Shown here: positions 8,243 to 17,250 of the stretch, in pieces
Numbering within the stretch: the stretch's first letter is position 1
Layout of the letters: each line of letters begins with the position of its first letter
Origin: an uncultured Kordiimonas sp.
Lineage (GTDB): Bacteria > Pseudomonadota > Alphaproteobacteria > Sphingomonadales > Kordiimonadaceae
Length of the DNA: 64,000 nt
Reading direction: 5' to 3'
Assembly: GCA_947503575.1 (NCBI GenBank)
Contig: CANNDZ010000001.1
Span: 1,488,001-1,552,000, forward strand
Program-made: the position numbers and the translations under genes
The notes under the pieces: generated by a model
What the model was told of the DNA's origin: nothing
Databases searched by the model: none
The model's input: only the letters and a program-made list of their open reading frames with translations

Positions 8243-8341
8243 GTAGCAACAAGACAGACCTGAAAACAGGCGGTGCTACGAAAAACGACAACGACAGCCC
8301 GTGCTAGGCAAAAATAGGGCAATAAGCCCATCGCAGAGCAC
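8243..8341 (+). ncRNA. structured leader upstream of the Arg-rich small ORF
   Basis: Two nested hairpins are seen. The first is GTAGCA (8243-8248) pairing with TGCTAC (8274-8279), with CCTG-aaaa-CAGG inside. The second is GTGCT (8301-8305) pairing with AGCAC (8337-8341), with GGGC-aataa-GCCC inside. They end about 20 bp before the ATG of the small ORF. The pairings suggest a folded 5' leader. No known riboswitch class is recognised. The 235 bases between the SRPBCC stop and this ORF otherwise hold only a weak 31-residue frame at 8138-8233. Confidence 0.4.
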
Positions 8342-8362
8342 TCATAATGAGCGAGGATAAAA

Positions 8363-8503
8363 ATGTTTACCAATTTGATTGCCAGCGCACGCCCTGTAAG
8401 AGGTTTGCCTAACGCGACGCAGCGAGTTAATCGCGTGCCGTCCCGGTCGCGCCGCCATCGCAGGCGTCAGGAACGCAATTCCCGCCTGACATCTGCAGCG
8501 TAA
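8363..8503 (+). CDS. Arg-rich 46-residue small protein
   Basis: ATG 8363 is preceded by GAGG at 7-8 bp spacing, and the frame is open for 46 codons. The product is strongly basic, with the cluster SRSRRHRRRQER at about 27-38, which suggests RNA or DNA binding. No family is recognised; it is not clearly DUF1127. It lies between a folded leader and a hairpin array ending in a terminator-like hairpin. It may therefore be the coding part of an sRNA precursor transcript. Confidence 0.45.
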   Translation: MFTNLIASARPVRGLPNATQRVNRVPSRSRRHRRRQERNSRLTSAA

Positions 8504-8520
8504 CCGCCAACGACTTGGGT

Positions 8521-8758
8521 CTGCGATCGCCCTTAAGCTCCAGCTTATGAACTTATAGCCCTTACGCGATCGTAGATTCTGGCCGGACTTGGGTGCGGAT
8601 CACGCCCCTGACCCTAGCCCCTAGTGCCCATCCGGGTCCGGCCAACTTATAGCTCCTTGCGGACTAGCCCCTATCACACGGTCCGCAAAATCTGGTGTAT
8701 AACCCTCCCAAGGAAACACACCAACTTTAAGGCATCCCCTTTACCCGGGGGATGCCTT
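8521..8758 (+). ncRNA. candidate sRNA array of consecutive hairpins with C-rich loops
   Basis: Several stems follow each other. H1 is CTGCGATCGC/GCGATCGTAG (8521-8575). H2 is GGCCGGAC/GTCCGGCC (8581-8643). H3 is TTGCGGAC/GTCCGCAA (8657-8688). H4 is GGTGT/ACACC (8694-8722). The array closes with a hairpin at 8729-8758. Unpaired or loop parts repeat a C-rich motif: TAGCCC in H1, TAGCCCC in H2 and H3, CCCTCCC in H4. The words ACTTGGGT and ACTTATAGC also recur. The pattern indicates a structured RNA made of related units, not a protein gene. Its function is unknown; C-rich loops could pair with Shine-Dalgarno sequences. Confidence 0.5.
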
Positions 8759-8760
8759 TA
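8729..8760 (+). terminator. terminator-like hairpin ending the hairpin array
   Basis: AAGGCATCCCC pairs with GGGGATGCCTT around a short loop. The stem is strong but followed only by TTA rather than a long T-run, so termination may be partial or the stem may instead protect a 3' end. Confidence 0.5.
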
Positions 8761-8961
8761 CCATATCAGGGCTGTTGGCCGGCGGCGGTGCGTTGTTAGG
8801 TTTTTTGCAAGCACGCTGTACTGGGTTTTGATGTGCCTTACCGCGCTTGGGCACACGACCCGTATGAGTATGTATTAGTACTGATACAAAAGAATACACA
8901 ATTAGTGTCGAATTATAGCCATCTTTGCCATATACTTTGCCGAACAGCATGGGGGTGCACG

Positions 8962-9174
8962 ATGGCAATTGAGTTTTTACCCGTTATTGTGACGGATCGG
9001 ACGACAGGCAAGACGTTCAGACAATCGAGAGCGTCAGACAACTTTGGTATGCGCAAATATCGGCGGGCGCGAAAACTATTACCAGGTGTTTGGTACACCT
9101 ACCGCAATAGTTTTCATGATTATCCCGGGCAATACCAGTCTGGGAAAAAGGATTCATCCCGGCTTGTCGTTTAA
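8962..9174 (+). CDS. hypothetical small basic protein
   Basis: 70 residues from ATG 8962 with GGGGG 6 bp upstream. The frame extends further upstream but without a ribosome site. The sequence begins MAIEFLPVIVTDRTTGKTF and is rich in Arg, Tyr and Lys; it has no membrane segment. I recognise no family. The 200 bases before it show nothing definite. It converges with the minus-strand small membrane protein. Confidence 0.4.
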   Translation: MAIEFLPVIVTDRTTGKTFRQSRASDNFGMRKYRRARKLLPGVWYTYRNSFHDYPGQYQSGKKDSSRLVV

Positions 9175-9196
9175 CCAAATAGTCGGAAACTGCTTA

Positions 9197-9448
9197 TTAT
9201 TCGGCCCTGCGCTCAGCCCTTTTAGCAAGCTTGGTATTATCGTTCCTTAGTGCCCGGATTTCAGCGGTATTATAATTGGTTGCCCGCGTCAGTTGTGCCA
9301 CCTTGCCTTTAATGCCGATCAGCGCAAACGGCAGCATAATCCAGGCAATGGCAATCATCGCCACTACTGTAGCGACAGCTATCGCAATAGCCATATCGGT
9401 TCCGCCAGCGCCCCACATTCTCTCAAACCAACGGATCAAGTCCTGCAT
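9197..9448 (-). CDS. small single-span membrane protein
   Basis: 83 residues from ATG 9446-9448, chosen because AGGGGA stands 7 bp upstream. An amphipathic start (MQDLIRWFERMWG) is followed by one long hydrophobic helix (about 20-43) and a charged tail ending in KLAKRAERRAE that may form a short coiled coil. No family is recognised. It lies downstream of the phosphotransferase gene on the same strand, 45 bp after its stop, so the two may be co-transcribed. Confidence 0.6.
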   Translation of the reverse strand: MQDLIRWFERMWGAGGTDMAIAIAVATVVAMIAIAWIMLPFALIGIKGKVAQLTRATNYNTAEIRALRNDNTKLAKRAERRAE

Positions 9449-9493
9449 AGTGTGTCCCCTGCCAAACATACGCTTAACCATGCCGCCATGTAT

Positions 9494-10558
9494 CTAGGGG
9501 TGATTAAGCCAACCCATAGTTTGGCGCACAATCCTTATTGTTCTGTTAATTAGCCAACGCGTTGCAGCATCGTTTGCACCTTTTCCCAGCCTTTGCTCGT
9601 ATGCGACCCATCGCCTGAGCTGCTGATACAGCAGTATGAAGTTCCAGGCGTTGGACTGTATGTCCAGCACCTCCTTGCCGTAGCCTTTAGCGAACGCCGT
9701 CATCAACTGGCCGTCCGGATGTAAGGGAGCCGTCGACAAAGAGTAAGGTGATCTGATAGCCAGATAGGTCATCAGCCTTGCTGCATCTTCATAAACGGGT
9801 CCAAGGCGCGCACCCCACATATCAATGCCGATGATATCATTGCCGTTCACGAGTATATTGCTGGATGTAAAATCACCATGCAGCAAGGCGTGAGGCACCT
9901 TGGTGTCCAACAGCGACGCACTGGTATGAAAACGATCCCAAGCTGACCAAAACGTTTGGCTTTTTGTGATGGAAAGCCCTGAACTTTCTGGGCTTTCAAA
10001 GGGGAAACCTATTTTGCCGGTCAGTTTTTTTGCCAGTTTGTTTGCATCCAACGGAGCTGAAGCAATACAGGAAATATCGTGAAAGCCCCGAAGCCATTTG
10101 CCGGTATTCTCAATAAGCTTTAGTCGATTACCTGGCGAAAGAAGGCGCTGCCACAGATGCTTTTGCAACCGCTCAGCATCCTGCCAGCTCATCAGGATGG
10201 CAGGAACATCAGGCAGAAAAGTGATGGGTTTTGGCGCTAATAGCACCCTTGAGGTGTTAGCCGCTTTCGCAACCCGTTCCATGGCGCGGTATTGTATTTG
10301 AGGCGCTTGCGCCGACGATACACCGGGTCGGTATACCTTTAGAGCTAGCTTTTTGTCGCTTATGGTATTTGACAATTGATAGATGTCGCATTTGCGCGAA
10401 TTGCCGTTGGGGCCATCCGCCTGCCAGTTTGCAGCAGGTTCCACCGTATCAAGTGCGTCTGAGAGATCGTCAAGTAATTGGGTAATGTCTGGCACAAGGG
10501 GTCTACTGGTTAATTTGGCGGGATAAGCACTTGCCGAAGTGCCGCTTTTCTGGCGCAA
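9494..10558 (-). CDS. aminoglycoside phosphotransferase (APH)-like kinase
   Basis: 354 residues if the TTG at 10556-10558 is used; no good ribosome site is visible and a slightly later start is possible. The kinase-like core has the catalytic loop HGDFTSSN and the metal-binding IIGIDMWGA, as in APH/choline kinase enzymes. An N-lobe strand with KKLALKVYRPG could hold the ATP-binding Lys. Members phosphorylate sugars, choline, aminoglycosides or homoserine; the substrate is not deducible, and resistance should not be assumed. It is divergent from rnhB across only 40 bp. Confidence 0.82.
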   Translation of the reverse strand: MRQKSGTSASAYPAKLTSRPLVPDITQLLDDLSDALDTVEPAANWQADGPNGNSRKCDIYQLSNTISDKKLALKVYRPGVSSAQAPQIQYRAMERVAKAANTSRVLLAPKPITFLPDVPAILMSWQDAERLQKHLWQRLLSPGNRLKLIENTGKWLRGFHDISCIASAPLDANKLAKKLTGKIGFPFESPESSGLSITKSQTFWSAWDRFHTSASLLDTKVPHALLHGDFTSSNILVNGNDIIGIDMWGARLGPVYEDAARLMTYLAIRSPYSLSTAPLHPDGQLMTAFAKGYGKEVLDIQSNAWNFILLYQQLRRWVAYEQRLGKGANDAATRWLINRTIRIVRQTMGWLNHP

Positions 10559-10598
10559 TGCCGTTAACGCACCCTAACAAACCGGCAGTGGCTTTTCT

Positions 10599-11267
10599 AT
10601 GGACCTTTTTGATGCGATGCAGGTAGCGATCCCGAGCGGGCCTGATTTTACTGCCGAGATATCCATGGCTCGAGGGCAAGGTGCAGATACTTGCAAGCTG
10701 ATGGTTTGCGGTGTTGACGAGGTAGGGCGCGGGCCCCTTGCGGGCCCAGTGGTTGCGTCGGCGGTTATTCTTGATCCTGCACGTATTCCTGTTGGCCTTG
10801 ATGATAGCAAGCGCCTGACAGCAAAAAAGCGTGAACTTTTGTACGAGAGCATTATGGAGACGGCGATCGCGCACGCCACTGCGCAGGCCTCTGTCGAGGA
10901 AATTGATAGCCTCAATATATTGGAAGCGTCGATGCTGGCGATGCGCCGGGCGGTGGTTGGCTTGAGCACAACGCCAATAGCGGCTTTAGTCGACGGAAAC
11001 CGCGACCCGGGATTGGGGGGAATTCCCACCAGAACACTAATCAAGGGGGATAGTCGCTCTCTTTCCATTGCTGCAGCGAGCATTCTTGCGAAAGTTTTTC
11101 GCGATCGTTTGATGGCAAAACTGGGTGAAGACTTCCCCGAGTATGGATGGGCGCAAAACGCAGGATATGGTGTTGAAAAACACCGGCAGGCACTAAAGCT
11201 TGTGGGGGTGACGCCTCACCACCGTCGAAGTTTTGCCCCGATTCGATATATTTTAGATGAAGAATAA
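10599..11267 (+). CDS. rnhB: ribonuclease HII
   Basis: 222 residues. The hallmark [20 protein letters not shown] gives catalytic Asp40 and Glu41; further acidic residues lie in ALVDGNRDP and in the [15 protein letters not shown] helix. The enzyme removes single ribonucleotides and RNA/DNA hybrids. About 35 residues precede the core, longer than many homologues, so translation could begin later (for example Met23). It is followed after 153 bp by ccrM, an adjacency often seen in Alphaproteobacteria. Confidence 0.95.
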   Translation: MDLFDAMQVAIPSGPDFTAEISMARGQGADTCKLMVCGVDEVGRGPLAGPVVASAVILDPARIPVGLDDSKRLTAKKRELLYESIMETAIAHATAQASVEEIDSLNILEASMLAMRRAVVGLSTTPIAALVDGNRDPGLGGIPTRTLIKGDSRSLSIAAASILAKVFRDRLMAKLGEDFPEYGWAQNAGYGVEKHRQALKLVGVTPHHRRSFAPIRYILDEE

Positions 11268-11280
11268 CTAACAAGATATT

Positions 11281-11331
11281 GATTCATATTAAAGAATCAC
11301 TTGACCTCGATTCGCTTTCGACTCATGATTC
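11281..11331 (+). promoter_or_regulatory. cluster of five GANTC sites upstream of ccrM
   Basis: GANTC occurs at 11281, 11294, 11309, 11320 and 11327, five times in 51 bp, in the gap between rnhB and ccrM. These are the sites methylated by the adjacent enzyme. In Caulobacter, ccrM transcription is known to depend on methylation state, so this is a plausible feedback or cell-cycle control region. A TTGACC at 11301 could be a -35 element; no full CtrA box was found. Confidence 0.65.
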
Positions 11332-11343
11332 CTCCTGAATTTG

Positions 11344-12566
<1,223 letters not shown>

Positions 12567-12646
12567 TAAGGTCGATTTGGGGTGTAAGCCCCAAAAAGTT
12601 CCCAAAGCCGCAGCCGCCCTGATTCAATGGCTGTGGCCTCCGTTGG

Positions 12647-12679
12647 CGCCCCTCTTGCCCGAGAGGGGCGTCTTTTTTT
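12647..12679 (+). terminator. Rho-independent terminator after ccrM
   Basis: A 9-bp GC-rich stem CGCCCCTCT/AGAGGGGCG with a TGCCCG loop is followed by TCTTTTTTT. It lies 80 bp past the ccrM stop. Confidence 0.9.
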
Positions 12680-12777
12680 CCAGACAGCCAGGTTTTCGCC
12701 CGGCTGTTCGGAACTTCAGATTTCCACCAATATGTTTATGCGACGGCGATTGCCGGCGTGTTTTGCACTGGATATTG

Positions 12778-12814
12778 AAAAAAAAGACCGGTGGATGACA
12801 AAGTCATCTACCGG
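12778..12814 (-). terminator. Rho-independent terminator on the minus strand
   Basis: Read on the minus strand, a 12-bp stem (CCGGTAGATGAC / GTCATCCACCGG, one G-U) is followed by TC and an eight-T run (12785-12778). It must end a leftward transcript arriving from 12.8-13.1 kb, either a long mutY 3' region or a short unannotated RNA. Confidence 0.85.
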
Positions 12815-12893
12815 CCATCAGGTGTTGCGTGGACTTCGTGAAGTCCAGTGGTTCATTCATGTTTAATGCGACTGACGCGGCCACTATGTAAGC

Positions 12894-13013
12894 TTATGCC
12901 GCAGACGCACTGTTGCCTTTATTCCCCTGTTTTTTCTCTGTCGTGACTTGGGTTTGTTCTTTAGGGGTGAAATAGCAATCAGCGGGCCAAGTTTTGTTCC
13001 ATGAATTTATCAA
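12894..13013 (-). CDS. possible 39-residue ORF between mutY and the minus-strand terminator
   Basis: A TTG-initiated frame encodes a product ending KKQGNKGNSASAA. No Shine-Dalgarno is visible and no family is recognised. Its only support is position: downstream of mutY and about 80 bp before a strong terminator. Between them lies a 7-bp hairpin GGACTTC/GAAGTCC (12831-12846). The wider 12567-13146 stretch holds otherwise only the two terminators. Confidence 0.2.
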   Translation of the reverse strand: MINSWNKTWPADCYFTPKEQTQVTTEKKQGNKGNSASAA

Positions 13014-13146
13014 TATAAAATAATGACTTATTTGGTCATGGTGTCTTGGGTATCGCTTAAGTGTGCAAAAACGAACACACGTACTTCGATAAATTGTCCG
13101 TTTACGAACAGTAATTGAGTGGGCTCAGTTAAAGGGACTGAACGGG

Positions 13147-14187
13147 TTATTTTGCCAGTTTCACAATTTTGGCAAAAGCTGTTGGTAGCCCAACGGCTTC
13201 CATGTCACTTATCGGATGCCAAAACCCACCCTTAATATTCAGCCGCGTCTGCGCCTTTGCTGTGGCCAACTTCGTTTCCAGGTGAAAATGCGTAAACGTA
13301 TGTTTGGCAATGGTATTGCCAACGGACCAAGCACTCGTCGCAGGGGCGTGGTCAGCCCACTCTGTCTTTTCCGGAAAAGTATCCCGTTCCTCCCATGGAG
13401 TGGAAAACAAGCCAGGCATGCCACCCAGCAAGCCTTTATCAGGGCGGCGCTCCAGAAGAAGATGCCCATCATGTTCCAGCCAAAAGCTGATGGCACGCCG
13501 TATTGGTTTTTGTTTTTTTGCGGCCTTCACTGGAAAGCGTTCCATGTCACCCGCGGCTTGTGCTGCGCACATGCCTGATATTGGGCACAACAGGCATTTG
13601 GGATTGCGGGGAGTGCAGATACCAGACCCAAGGTCCATCATGGCTTGGGCAAAGTCGCCGGGCCGCCGCTCAGGGGTAATTATTTTTGTTGCAGCCTTTA
13701 TCGGCTTTTTGGCGGCGGGAAGCTGATCTTCAATCCGGTAAAGGCGCGCAACAACACGCTCAATGTTCCCGTCCACAACCACGGCAGGCACATCAAAGGC
13801 GATGGCGGCAATGGCGGCGGCGGTATACTCGCCAATACCTGGCAGAGCCCTGAGGCCTTCTTCTGTTTGCGGGAAGTGTCCGCCATGTTGGTCAACAACC
13901 ACGCGCGCACACTTATGCAGGTTACGGGCTCTGGCGTAATACCCCAGACCAGCCCACTCCTTCAGTACCTGTTCCTGTGGTGCTGCTGCCAGATTTGCAA
14001 CAGTCGGCCATAGCGATAAAAACTTCCGGTAATAGGCTTTGACAGTGGCAACAGTGGTTTGTTGCAGCATTACTTCGGATAGCCAGACATGATAGGGGTC
14101 TGCCCGCTGCCCCGGCGCGGCGCGCCATGGCAGGTCACGTCTTTCCCTGTCATACCAGGTCAAAAGTTCTTGCGTTATTTTCGCCAT
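13147..14187 (-). CDS. mutY: A/G-specific adenine DNA glycosylase MutY
   Basis: 346 residues from ATG 14185-14187, whose start overlaps the end of the symporter gene by 13 bp. The HhH-GPD domain has catalytic Glu38 (SEVMLQQT), the hairpin LPGIGEY (114-120) and catalytic Asp138 (VVDGN). The [4Fe-4S] cluster ligands are Cys190, 197, 200 and 206 with C-X6-C-X2-C-X5-C spacing. The C-terminal NUDIX-like domain (about 230-346) recognises 8-oxoguanine. MutY removes adenine opposite 8-oxoG. An in-frame upstream ATG would add 12 residues inside the symporter gene and is less likely. Confidence 0.96.
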   Translation of the reverse strand: MAKITQELLTWYDRERRDLPWRAAPGQRADPYHVWLSEVMLQQTTVATVKAYYRKFLSLWPTVANLAAAPQEQVLKEWAGLGYYARARNLHKCARVVVDQHGGHFPQTEEGLRALPGIGEYTAAAIAAIAFDVPAVVVDGNIERVVARLYRIEDQLPAAKKPIKAATKIITPERRPGDFAQAMMDLGSGICTPRNPKCLLCPISGMCAAQAAGDMERFPVKAAKKQKPIRRAISFWLEHDGHLLLERRPDKGLLGGMPGLFSTPWEERDTFPEKTEWADHAPATSAWSVGNTIAKHTFTHFHLETKLATAKAQTRLNIKGGFWHPISDMEAVGLPTAFAKIVKLAK

Positions 14188-15614
14188 AGCAAAACCACCA
14201 AAACATTTATCAAAACGCCCCATACGCCAGCATGCACACCCAGCGGTTCGCTATAATCGTAGGGCGTATAACTCGAAAGCTTCAGCATGACTGCCACAGC
14301 GCTTCCCGCCAATAACCCGGCAAAAACCGATGTGGCAGAAACGCTTGATGACCGGACCCCCAAAATAATTGCGGGCGCGATCTGGATAAGCAACTCAAAC
14401 TTGAAAATCATCAGCGCCCATATGGTCTGCGGTAATATAATGGCCAACGTAACCATAACGGCCATCAAGCCCCATGACGTCAGCTTGCTGATACGATACA
14501 GGCTTTTGTCATCCAAAACGCGCCCTTTGCGGCTGATGATATCTTTTGTGATGGTAGACCCGAGCGATAACAGCGCAGAATCTATCGTTGACATGATCGC
14601 TGCGATAGCCGCCCCTAAATATAGCACCAGTAACCACGATAGGGCAGGGTAAGCGCGGGTAATTTCTTCTACCGCGTAAATCACCACATTTTCGCTTTGT
14701 TGCTCACTCAGGCTTGGCAGCCAGTCAACAACCAGAATACCAACAAGGATCATCGGCACTGTGGTCAGCAAGGGCATAACCAGCAATGCGATGTAGGACC
14801 GACGCAAAACACGCGGGTTTTTAGCAATGTAAATACGCTGCAATGCTTGTGGGTAAACGGCAGCGCCAATGCCCACAAGCGCAACAACGCTCAGGAAACC
14901 AACGGTATCAATTTCTACGGTGAAATATGTCTGCAGTTTACCGGAAAGGGTTGCGGCACTCGCCGCCGTGCCGTTAGGGCCTAGCGACAGAACGGCAAAA
15001 AACAGCAGAAGGCAGCCCATGAATAACAGGGACCCTTGAATAATATCTGTCCATATAACCCCGCGAAGGCCGCCCAAGCTTTCATAAACCGCCATGATCA
15101 ATCCCAGCAGAACAATGCCTGCCGCAAACGGAATGGCACCGCCTGTTGTGCTTTCCAGCAACAAACCGATTGCCTTGAAGTTGCCCAGCGCATAGCTGAT
15201 CAGAGTAACAACAGCGATAGTATTAACGGCAATCAGAAGGGCGCGACTATTGTACCGCCAGGTCAAAAAGTCACCGACAGACACAAAACCATGCTGGTGG
15301 GCAAGCCGGTTTAGCCGCCCGGCAAAGGTAAAATATACCAGAACGACCGACATCACGGCGGCGGCTACACTCAGCCCGATAAAGCCGTTTCTGTAGGCAT
15401 TGCCCGGGATCGCAAACAGGGTATTGCCGCTATATTGTGTTGCGTACAGCGTGAAGAACAGGCTGACGCTTCCCAGTGAACTGCCGGCTAGGTAATAGTC
15501 TTTTAAGCTGTCTTCCTTGCGGGAGCGGTTAGCCAGCCAGCCGATCAGCAAAAGCGATGCGAGATAAAACCCGATAAACAACATTCCGGTCGGCCCCAAC
15601 AAAGTATCTTGCAT
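14175..15614 (-). CDS. sodium:solute symporter (SSS) family permease
   Basis: 479 residues with about 13 hydrophobic segments. The N terminus (LLIGWLANRSRKEDSLKDYYLAGSSLG) and the motif GGLRGVIWTDIIQG are typical of SSS proteins such as proline or pantothenate carriers. It uses the sodium gradient to import an organic solute that cannot be named. mutY overlaps its 3' end on the same strand, so the two are probably co-transcribed. The 255-bp gap to the divergent DUF721 gene must hold promoters for both directions. Confidence 0.92.
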   Translation of the reverse strand: MQDTLLGPTGMLFIGFYLASLLLIGWLANRSRKEDSLKDYYLAGSSLGSVSLFFTLYATQYSGNTLFAIPGNAYRNGFIGLSVAAAVMSVVLVYFTFAGRLNRLAHQHGFVSVGDFLTWRYNSRALLIAVNTIAVVTLISYALGNFKAIGLLLESTTGGAIPFAAGIVLLGLIMAVYESLGGLRGVIWTDIIQGSLLFMGCLLLFFAVLSLGPNGTAASAATLSGKLQTYFTVEIDTVGFLSVVALVGIGAAVYPQALQRIYIAKNPRVLRRSYIALLVMPLLTTVPMILVGILVVDWLPSLSEQQSENVVIYAVEEITRAYPALSWLLVLYLGAAIAAIMSTIDSALLSLGSTITKDIISRKGRVLDDKSLYRISKLTSWGLMAVMVTLAIILPQTIWALMIFKFELLIQIAPAIILGVRSSSVSATSVFAGLLAGSAVAVMLKLSSYTPYDYSEPLGVHAGVWGVLINVLVVLLWRK

Positions 15615-15869
15615 GTTATATACCCGTTGTGGACTCGTTGGACTTCAGTGCCGCGCTTTACGTTCGCCTGCGCAGATGTTTAAGCGGTCTCCGTCCTAAA
15701 TTAAACAGCTTTTTTGAAAAGCAGGCTGTTGTTTTGTGTGGTGCGGTTTTTCTGCTCCAGTCATCACAACCGGTTGAACCGTGCCGATAAGCCTTGCAGC
15801 GTTTTTGACCACCTGATAGCAACAAACACAATGGACGCGCGTGTTTCATCGAGGACCGGAGGCGAGCCA

Positions 15870-16388
15870 ATGGCGGCAGCCAAACAATCCAAGGACCAAA
15901 TAACGCCGAAGCGACGAAGGCGAACCACCAGCGTGTCAAGGGTGGCATCTTCGCTTGTTTCAAAAGCTGTCCGCGCCAAAGGTTTTGCCGAAGCTGAGAT
16001 AGTCACGCGCTGGGGGCGTATTGTTGGTGCTGATCTGGCGAAAGCGACGGTCCCGATTAAGCTGCAGTTTCCGCGCGGTCGTCGGGACGGCGCAACACTT
16101 CATGTCAAAACAGTTTCGGCTTTTGCGCCTGTGCTACAGCAACGCGCGGATCATGTTATTGAGTTGGTGAACAGGTTTCTGGGGTACGCTGCTGTGTCCC
16201 GTCTTCAGGTAACGCAGGGACCATTGCCCATCGCGACAGTCCGAAAAGACATTGAGAAAAAGCCACTTAATCGCCATCAACAGGATGAATTGAACAGTCT
16301 TGTCGGCGGCGGTGAACTGAGTCCGTTGCGTGAAGCCGTTAAAAGCCTGGGTGAAAGGGTTTTATCAAACCCGGACAAAGGAAAGTAG
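15870..16388 (+). CDS. DUF721 / DciA-like protein
   Basis: 172 residues from ATG 15870, chosen for CGGAGG 8 bp upstream; longer frames lack a ribosome site. After a basic N terminus (RRRRTT) comes the DUF721 core: a VTRWGRIVG helix, then the strand LHVKTVSAFAPVLQQRADHVIELVNRFLG. DciA proteins load or operate the replicative helicase DnaB in bacteria lacking DnaC, and DUF721 proteins at this locus are the alphaproteobacterial representatives. It precedes the DsbA-like genes and smc. Confidence 0.88.
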   Translation: MAAAKQSKDQITPKRRRRTTSVSRVASSLVSKAVRAKGFAEAEIVTRWGRIVGADLAKATVPIKLQFPRGRRDGATLHVKTVSAFAPVLQQRADHVIELVNRFLGYAAVSRLQVTQGPLPIATVRKDIEKKPLNRHQQDELNSLVGGGELSPLREAVKSLGERVLSNPDKGK

Positions 16389-16455
16389 AGATCGTCTGCA
16401 ACGATGCCTAACTTTGAAAATAGGCGTTGATGCATAAAAGTGAGGATATTCCGGA

Positions 16456-17136
16456 GTGAAAAAGTTAGGAAACTTGAAGTCTGCTGTTGCAGCCATTTTG
16501 GTAGGGGCGTTTTTGCCAATCGTAGCGTCGGCGCAGCCGTCGGCAGACCAGCAGCCTGGCGTGCAGGAACAGGCAATAACTATACCCGCGCGCCCCGGCA
16601 TTTGGGGTGATATCGTATATGGATCTGCTGACGCACCAATTGAATTGATCGAGTATGGCTCCCTAACGTGCCCGGCTTGCGCAAATTTTGCTGCAACAGC
16701 GGTACCGCGTTTGCTGGAAGATTTTGTCAATTCCGGGCAGCTTAAATTTGTTTTTCGGAACTTTGTACGCGACAGGTATGATCTTGCGGCCGCGTCTGCC
16801 AGTCGCTGCGTTGCAACAGAGGCTGATGCGAAAGCCGCTCTGGATGACTTGTTCAAGCAGCAGAAAACATGGTTGGGTAGCGACAACCCGTATCAGGCGA
16901 TGGCCGATATCATGGGACGCTACGGTATGACCCAGGATGAAATGGGGCAGTGCATTTCTGATCAGGATGTTCAGCGCCATATCATCGAGATGCGGCAGTA
17001 TGGTCAGGAACAATTTGAGGTGTCTGCAACGCCCACTTTGGTGCTGGACGGGGTGCCGATGTCTTTTCCAGGGTATGATCGACTGAAATTGCGGATTGAA
17101 ACGCTGATTTCTACAAAAGAGCTGACCGCCAATTAA
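16456..17136 (+). CDS. DsbA-family periplasmic thiol oxidoreductase
   Basis: 226 residues, GTG start. A signal peptide ends at VASA-QP (about 26). The thioredoxin fold has a CPAC active site (Cys72, Cys75) after IELIEYGSLT, an inserted helical domain, and the cis-Pro loop SATPTLVLDG. It probably oxidises or isomerises disulfides in exported proteins. Two further Cys (SRCVATEADAK and MGQCISDQ) lie in the helical insert. A homologue lies 114 bp downstream; both precede smc. Confidence 0.92.
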   Translation: MKKLGNLKSAVAAILVGAFLPIVASAQPSADQQPGVQEQAITIPARPGIWGDIVYGSADAPIELIEYGSLTCPACANFAATAVPRLLEDFVNSGQLKFVFRNFVRDRYDLAAASASRCVATEADAKAALDDLFKQQKTWLGSDNPYQAMADIMGRYGMTQDEMGQCISDQDVQRHIIEMRQYGQEQFEVSATPTLVLDGVPMSFPGYDRLKLRIETLISTKELTAN

Positions 17137-17250
17137 AAAAGGCTGCCAGAGTTTTATCCTGTTTTGAATAGTGCTCTATCTGTTTTGAAAAAAGGACTCG
17201 TAACACCGTTGCGATCACGCTAAACACAATATCTAGTATGTGAGGTTTCT

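Noticed and set aside
11301-11315. CtrA box (TTAA-N7-TTAA) in the ccrM promoter
   Set aside because: Only one TTAA half-site (11289) occurs; the second half at the right distance reads CTTG.
15714-15869. N-terminal extension of the DUF721 protein
   Set aside because: No ribosome site at the early ATG and Cys/Phe-rich content unlike the family; ATG 15870 has CGGAGG at correct spacing.
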